Source: Holothuria scabra
Taxonomy: Eukaryota; Echinodermata; Holothuroidea; Aspidochirotida; Holothuriidae
Reading direction: 5' to 3'
Length of the DNA: 64,000 bases
Assembly (NCBI GenBank): GCA_037179385.1
Contig: CM074187.1
Span: 45,666,879 to 45,730,878, forward strand
This document shows positions 59,258 through 64,000 of the stretch, in pieces. Both the position numbers and the translations under genes were made by a program. The notes beneath the pieces were generated by a model that saw only the letters and a program-made list of their open reading frames with translations, searched no databases and had not been told where the DNA came from. The number at the start of each line of letters is the position of its first letter. The first letter of the stretch is position 1.

Positions 59258-61020
59258 TGGTTCCTTGTGTAACAAAGGAACCTATGCAGTCACCTTGGCG
59301 TATGTATGTGTGTGTGTGTGTGTGTGTATGTGTGTGTGTGTGTGTGTATGTGACGGATTGGAATGCGAGGTATGTGGTGCGATAACTCAATAACCGAGTG
59401 ATCAATTTTTTTCAAACTTGGTATGTATGTAGATGTTGTGGAGTAGATGTGCCCTATCATTTTTGGTGGAGGTCAAAGGTCACTGGTGATCACCAGAGGC
59501 CAAAAACTGAATTTCTGTTAGTAGCTGTAACTCAGTATCCGTTGTTCAAGCAGTGGCATCATTTTAGGATAAGTTAGATTGGTAGGAGGTGAAAATGTTG
59601 GTACATTAACCAAAATAATTGGAAAGGGTCAAAAGGTCAAAAAGTAATGTTTTATTGATATCTTGCCACTGAAACATTTTAGAGGGGTGGTGTAATGGAG
59701 ATTTGTGTTCGTCTAAGTGAAATGCACGTGATGACCCCCCTTGACCTCACTTGACCTCATTTGACCTTTTGACCTTTGTGACTTTTTTGTGACTTTTTTG
59801 TGACGTCAAGATTTGTCTTGATCAGACGAACCAAAAAGGCTATTACACTACCCTCCTACAATGTTCGTTACTTGAGTTACTGACATTTAAATGACAGGCT
59901 AGTGTGTACATGTAGGTCATACAGTATGTAGGCCTATTGCAATGCCAGGTATGCGGTGCAATTACTCAATAACCAAGTAACATAGTGGAAATAATGGAAA
60001 GTTGTGTTCGTCTAAGTAAAGTGCACGTGAAGACTCTTTGGGTCTTTGTTCAATTGGTTTAAAAGTCCAGCTGAAGTTTAATGCCTTTAGACAAATGCAA
60101 TGTATAAAAGAATAGAAGAATTATAACCCCCTCTCAGTCTAAAAGCAGTTTAGTTAACAATCAGGACAGTAATGCAATTATTATTAAAAACAACCTTTTC
60201 CTCACATACAGTATTGAATAAAGTTATTCACAGTGCAAGCTAAGATTCCAATTTCAGTAGTAAAATATGAAAGCAGTTTCTCTTCTTTACCTCTGCTTTT
60301 ACCCTAGGGACTACAATGCTGTTTCTAACACCCTCTTTAGGTTAAAAGGTCAAGTTGAAAGTCATTTATTAGATTCTACAGAGCTATGTTTGTTTCTTGG
60401 TCTTCTAGCCAAATTGTGAAGAAGAAATTGGTGGTAATAAATCACTATCGGGCTGCCTTTAGTAGCAGAATTGTGGGCTTTTCCTTATTTTTGCTTTTCA
60501 GGCAAACACATTGGGTAGTCTAAAGGACAACCATGTCATAATTTCTAGTCATCCATCATAAATTTTGGTGGTCAGGAATGACCAGATGACTGTTAAATTT
60601 CTTTGGTGCAGAAGAGACTGTGTTTATTTAAAATCAGTTTTGATCTACTTTGACTGTATTTGACCTTTGTGACTTCTTTTTAAGGTCTGGATTTGAATTG
60701 TTGAGATTGACCAAAAAGGCAATTAACTAACCTCCTATACTACCCCAAACTCAAGTAAATAACATTTTAGTGAAAGGTGATGAATGTATTTGTCGCATGG
60801 AAGTGGGCAGTGTGCAGTGTGATAATTTGAAAAGTTAGTGTTCCATTTCTCTCAAACGGCAAGTGCTTGTATGATTTTGAAATTTAATGTGCCCCTATGT
60901 TTTTGGGTGATGGCCAAAAGTCATTGGGGTTAAAGGTGCAAATTATGCCTTACCTTGGGACTACCTTAATACAATATCATCTTTAATGCAAGGAACCTTA
61001 GTGCCCTTGGGCTCTTGTTT
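59258..61020 (+). repeat. Tandemly organised interspersed repeat, about 1.76 kb
   Basis: Starts with a hairpin, GGTTCCTT-GTGTAAC-AAAGGAACC, and ends AAGGAACCTTAGTGCCCTTG then GGCTCTTGTTT. Inside, blocks recur in order. GGTATGTGGTGCGATAACTC at 59368 recurs at 59947. TGTGTTCGTCTAAGTGAAAT at 59704 recurs at 60004. TTTGACCTTTGTGAC at about 59767 recurs at about 60659, each time followed by CCAAAAAGGC and an ACCTCCTA-type segment. A (TG)n tract lies at 59303-59352. It looks like two to three diverged tandem units of one repeat. No coding sequence. Confidence 0.7.
59303..59352 (+). repeat. (TG)n microsatellite
   Basis: Fifty bases of TG with three TATG interruptions, inside the 59258 repeat. Confidence 0.9.
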
Positions 61021-61609
61021 TGGTGCTTGGGAGGGGGGGGGGGGATTATGAAGTGTTTTATGAATGTATCATACATGTTGTCACAATGTGGTGGAATGTT
61101 AAACATAGTAAGAACAGAACGAAAATGTAGGTAGCAAATAAAGTTGTTTATTACCTTTTATATGACAAAATTATGTAAATATATCATAGCCTAACAGGAT
61201 TTAATTATCTGTCCCTTTAATCATTTGGGGGTAGTACCAACAGTGATTGCTATTGCTAAGGCTTAGTACTGTACTGTCAGCAGTGTGCAGGTGGGATCCC
61301 TAATTGGTTGTGAACATAATGAGATTATGAAATGCATGGCCTTCTTTCTTTCATAGGGGTTCTTTCTCTTATGAAAGGGGAGGGGGGAGGTGGTGACTTT
61401 TTGCCTGACTCCAGATCCCACCCCTGGGCATAATCTCTGCCCAACTGAGGCACTAAAGTCTGCCCAAGTCTGCCAGTAACTTTTTGGCCAGTTCAGGGGA
61501 GGGGGAGCTCCACTTCCCCCCTTTCAGTACAGACATGCTTTGATGTTAAGTTACAGTACAATGATTAGTTTACAGCGGTAATGATTCAAGTCAACATTCC
61601 CTTTTGCAG

Positions 61610-61803
61610 ATGGCTGAAGAATGGAAGAGAGTTTGACATCTCTGGAGAACGGTTTGCTTCTAGATACACAGTTTTACCAAGTGGTAGTTTAGAAATTCAA
61701 GGACTGCGTTCAAGTGACGAAGGGAGATATCGATGCAGGGTTTCATCATCACATCACAACGTGCAAGTTGAGAGCGACGATGCAATCTTGTCACTCCTAC
61801 CAG
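61610..61803 (+). CDS. Ig domain 2, second half, DCC/neogenin-like receptor
   Basis: A 194-nt exon with acceptor CCCTTTTGCAG and donor CCAG/GTAAAC. Joining in phase 2 to 55631-55733 completes an Ile codon, giving LQYIWLKNGREF across the junction. It continues with RYTVLPSGSLEI and SSDEGRYRCRVSS, the last containing the F-strand D-x-G-x-Y-x-C motif. The LPSGSLEI stretch matches the position and wording of the conserved LPSG-L-IS segment in Ig2 of DCC and neogenin and is the best single piece of family evidence. It ends AILSLLP and leaves in phase 1. All canonical Ig residues (Cys, Trp, Cys) of domain 2 are present over the two exons. Confidence 0.88.
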
Positions 61804-62706
61804 GTAAACTTTAGTCCCACTAAACTTTTGAAAGTTTTCATTTCTTTAAAATTTGAACAAATATGCACAGGTGACATTTATAAAGATGAGTAAAACAGTA
61901 TTGTCCATGAAAAGCAATATCACAATTATAGGTATGTATTCCTGTGCTGCATTCTCTCCTCTGTCCTTCAGAGTGCATTTGATTTGTTTTTAAAATATCA
62001 CATCATTTTTTTCTCCTAGTATAAAAAATGTTGTGGAAGATGTTCACAGTTGATGCAATTATAGCATGGTATGGTTATCAACATGTATGTTAAAACTTGT
62101 ATTTTATAAATGTATAAAATATGTCATTGAAAGATCACACAAGAAATTAAAAAAATAAACAGCAATAAGGGGCAAGGTAGTTGACCAGTGATTTTCAGAC
62201 CACCGGTTTGTCTTGCATGACCACCATTGTAGAGAGATTCTGTGTGATGTGTTCTGATTTGCTTTGTTTGGTCACAACATTTTGGAAGACCTTGATAGTC
62301 CCATTGAGAGGGAAAATATCCTTTCATTCTCCCAAGGAACTTCTTTTCTTATTCACTCATTCGTAAGCTTCGAAATAGTCTTGTTAGAAAGACTGTCCTT
62401 CAATACTGAAAAACACCTGTAGGTGCATTCAGCAGAATTCCATATATGGTATGGTTCTTCATTGTAGTATGTTCCAAAGCGTTGTATGTGTGAATTTTAG
62501 ATTAAAAACAAGTTAAGACTTTCTCCTTTAAAATTTATTGTTAAAAGTAATGTAATATTTGAGCTTAGATGGCTGTTACCCTTTTATGGTTTATGTATTT
62601 GTGATCTTTTCTCAACTACAGTTTACATCAGTCTTCATTTTACTCCTTCCAATATATTGATTCATGTACCTCAAAGGATATGTTAAAGTTGAGTTTATTT
62701 TTTTAG
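61804..62706 (+). other. Intron between Ig2 and Ig3 (0.9 kb)
   Basis: Bounded by GTAAAC at 61804 and TTTTAG at 62706, phase 1. It is the shortest complete intron in the window, AT-rich, and I see no repeat or other feature in it. Confidence 0.8.
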
Positions 62707-62851
62707 GGTCACCCAGCAGTGCCAGAGAATTTCAGTTCATTAAGAGTCTTGTTCCTGTTCAACGCAAAATTGGTTCAGTGTTATTACTAGAAGTCTCGAC
62801 AAACGAGCCTGCGTCTTTCACATGGTCTAAAGGTGATGCTGAGATCTCATT
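62707..62851 (+). CDS. Ig domain 3, first half, DCC/neogenin-like receptor (B-strand Cys absent)
   Basis: A 145-nt exon with acceptor ATTTTTTTAG and donor CATT/GTAAGT. It enters in phase 1, completing a Gly with the previous exon, and leaves in phase 2. It encodes about 48 residues, including SAREFQFIKSLVPVQRKIG and ASFTWSKGDAEIS. The order (linker after LLP, a short strand with F-x-F-I-K, then FTW-x-KG) matches the start of Ig3 in DCC/neogenin. The exon contains no cysteine: where the family has L-x-C, this sequence reads VLLLEVSTNE. The core Trp (residue 40) is kept. The second half of Ig3, with the partner cysteine, lies beyond the window. The gene is incomplete at both ends here; fibronectin III repeats and the transmembrane segment would be further downstream. 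Confidence 0.75.
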
Positions 62852-64000
62852 GTAAGTAGAAAGTGGGTCGAATCTTTTGACTACACCTAACGATTTAATT
62901 AAGTGACGTAGTAAAGTATTATGGAAAGGATCCAAGAAAAAGTGGATATTAAAATGAACAATTTTAGTCTAGGAAGGTTACAGAAAAGACATTTTAAGAA
63001 ATGAATGGAACAATTTTGTCCATGAAAAGAGAGTGCATAATTTAAATCTGACATAGTGGGTCTCTTGGTTTATAAGACTTGTTTTTGTCGTCACACACGT
63101 AATTATGTTTTTGTGCAGATGTGGAGTAGGGAAGTGCTTTTACAGAGAATAGGTTCTCCACTCAGAAGGTAGATAAAACTTCCTGGTGTATTTGAGAATG
63201 AGCTGATGTTATTTTGAATAAAAGTTAAAATATACGAAGACAAAATGCACACTCAAAACTTACAAAATAAGACAAATTGTAACTATGTATGACCGGTGTA
63301 AGCTATACTGATTTCATATTCATAACAGTCTTAAACTTCAATGCTCTAGATCGTACCCCAAAACTTGCTCCAGAAAATCAACTAATCCTTGCATTCACTG
63401 GCTTTTTTCCCTACTTCATTGCTTATGCTGAGCACCAAGGACAATGGCAGAATGTTTTCAGAATTTGATCCCAGTGACTTCAGATGACCTTTGACCTACA
63501 GCTCGGAAACAATGTGGTTCATCTCACAATAACACATTTATAATTTTCTTTTAATTTTTGGAGATGCTTTTGATTATACTTAATACAAAGGTTATGTAAA
63601 GGGGTAATTCTTCCTGACTTTTGATCAATAAGTAACAAAAAATATTGTCACATGATTGAAAGAAGCCATTTTTGACACAGTACGAGAAGATGTGTTAATT
63701 CAAATGGGGGATGGGGGGAGGGAAGGGTAGAGAAATTGCATTTTTCCTTTTAAATGCATAATTAAAGAGGCAATCTTGTGTTAGCAGAAAACACCCATAT
63801 TTCTGGGCTAGAAATTAAGCATGTTGCTCTTGACCTGACCCATATTACGTAAACTGCACTTTCACCATAGGATCTCAGCCGTCATCACATTATAATAAAT
63901 TTTTAAATGAATGCTATTCATGTCATTTTAAATATTTCAAAAGTACCAAATAAGTCCTCACCCTTAAATGTTGAGATTAAGAAAGATTTCTTCTTGTCAG
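62852..64000 (+). other. Intron within Ig3, open at right edge
   Basis: Starts with GTAAGT in phase 2; the acceptor is outside the window. Apart from a SINE fragment at 63390-63472 I see only unassigned AT-rich sequence in 62852-63389 and 63473-64000. Confidence 0.7.
63390..63472 (-). mobile_element. SINE internal fragment, copy 11
   Basis: CACTGGCTTTTTTCCCTAC, TTGCTTATGCTGAGCACC and GACAATGGCAG match the body of the SINE in reverse. Confidence 0.68.

Larger units (their letters stand above)
55734..61609 (+). other. Intron splitting the Ig2 domain (5.9 kb)
   Basis: Bounded by GTAAGT at 55734 and TTGCAG at 61609, phase 2. It contains one family A MITE, a truncated SINE, a TIR element at 57243-57507 and the large tandem repeat at 59258-61020. 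Stretches 56701-57242, 57508-58744, 58803-59257 and 61045-61609 show no recognisable element. Confidence 0.82.

Noticed and set aside
59303..59352. Functional element in the (TG)n tract
   Set aside because: It is an ordinary microsatellite within a repeat.
1..64000. A coding transposase, reverse transcriptase or viral gene, or a new multi-gene system
   Set aside because: None of the open frames shows such domains; all mobile elements found are short and non-autonomous, and the only gene supported is the Ig receptor.

Overview
The window is animal nuclear DNA: AT-rich, almost all intronic, full of short decayed transposons, and with no prokaryotic-style gene layout. Four spliced exons on the + strand, 757 nt in total, encode part of one immunoglobulin-superfamily receptor. 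Their order, splice phases and motifs fit the N-terminal Ig domains 1, 2 and the first half of 3 of a DCC/neogenin (netrin/RGM receptor) homologue. The repeat types (tRNA-derived SINEs, TTAA-flanked MITEs, hAT MITEs, the GGGCCCGTTTCAC hairpin element) and the very long introns suggest a marine invertebrate deuterostome, perhaps an echinoderm. That assignment is inference; the species cannot be read from the sequence.

Layout. Positions 1-35474 hold no exon I can defend and are probably the long first intron and/or 5' flank; the signal-peptide exon was not found. Exon Ig1 is 35475-35789 (phase 1 in, phase 1 out). An intron of 19.8 kb follows. Ig2 is split over 55631-55733 (phase 1 to 2) and 61610-61803 (phase 2 to 1), separated by a 5.9 kb intron. 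After a 0.9 kb intron, 62707-62851 (phase 1 to 2) carries the first half of Ig3, and the gene runs off the right edge. All phases join without a stop.

The rest is dominated by mobile-element remnants, none with a recognisable transposase or reverse transcriptase. They are: (A-E) five TTAA-flanked MITE families whose termini all begin TTAAAG, usually TTAAAGG; at least eight non-autonomous hAT-type elements, most with recognisable 8-bp target duplications; a tRNA-derived SINE family in about a dozen copies; a long-TIR element at 27314-28087; a 110-bp hairpin element at 14077-14186; and a tandemly organised 1.8-kb repeat at 59258-61020. Several insertions are nested (MITE in SINE, hAT in SINE, SINE in MITE), which gives relative ages and confirms target-site duplications internally.

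I found no operon, CRISPR, defence locus, intact tRNA/rRNA gene or new multi-gene system. The points most worth a second look are the shared termini of the TTAA families, the internally proven TTAA and 8-bp insertions, the missing B-strand cysteine in Ig3, and two family A MITEs sitting 57 and 83 bp downstream of coding-exon donor sites.
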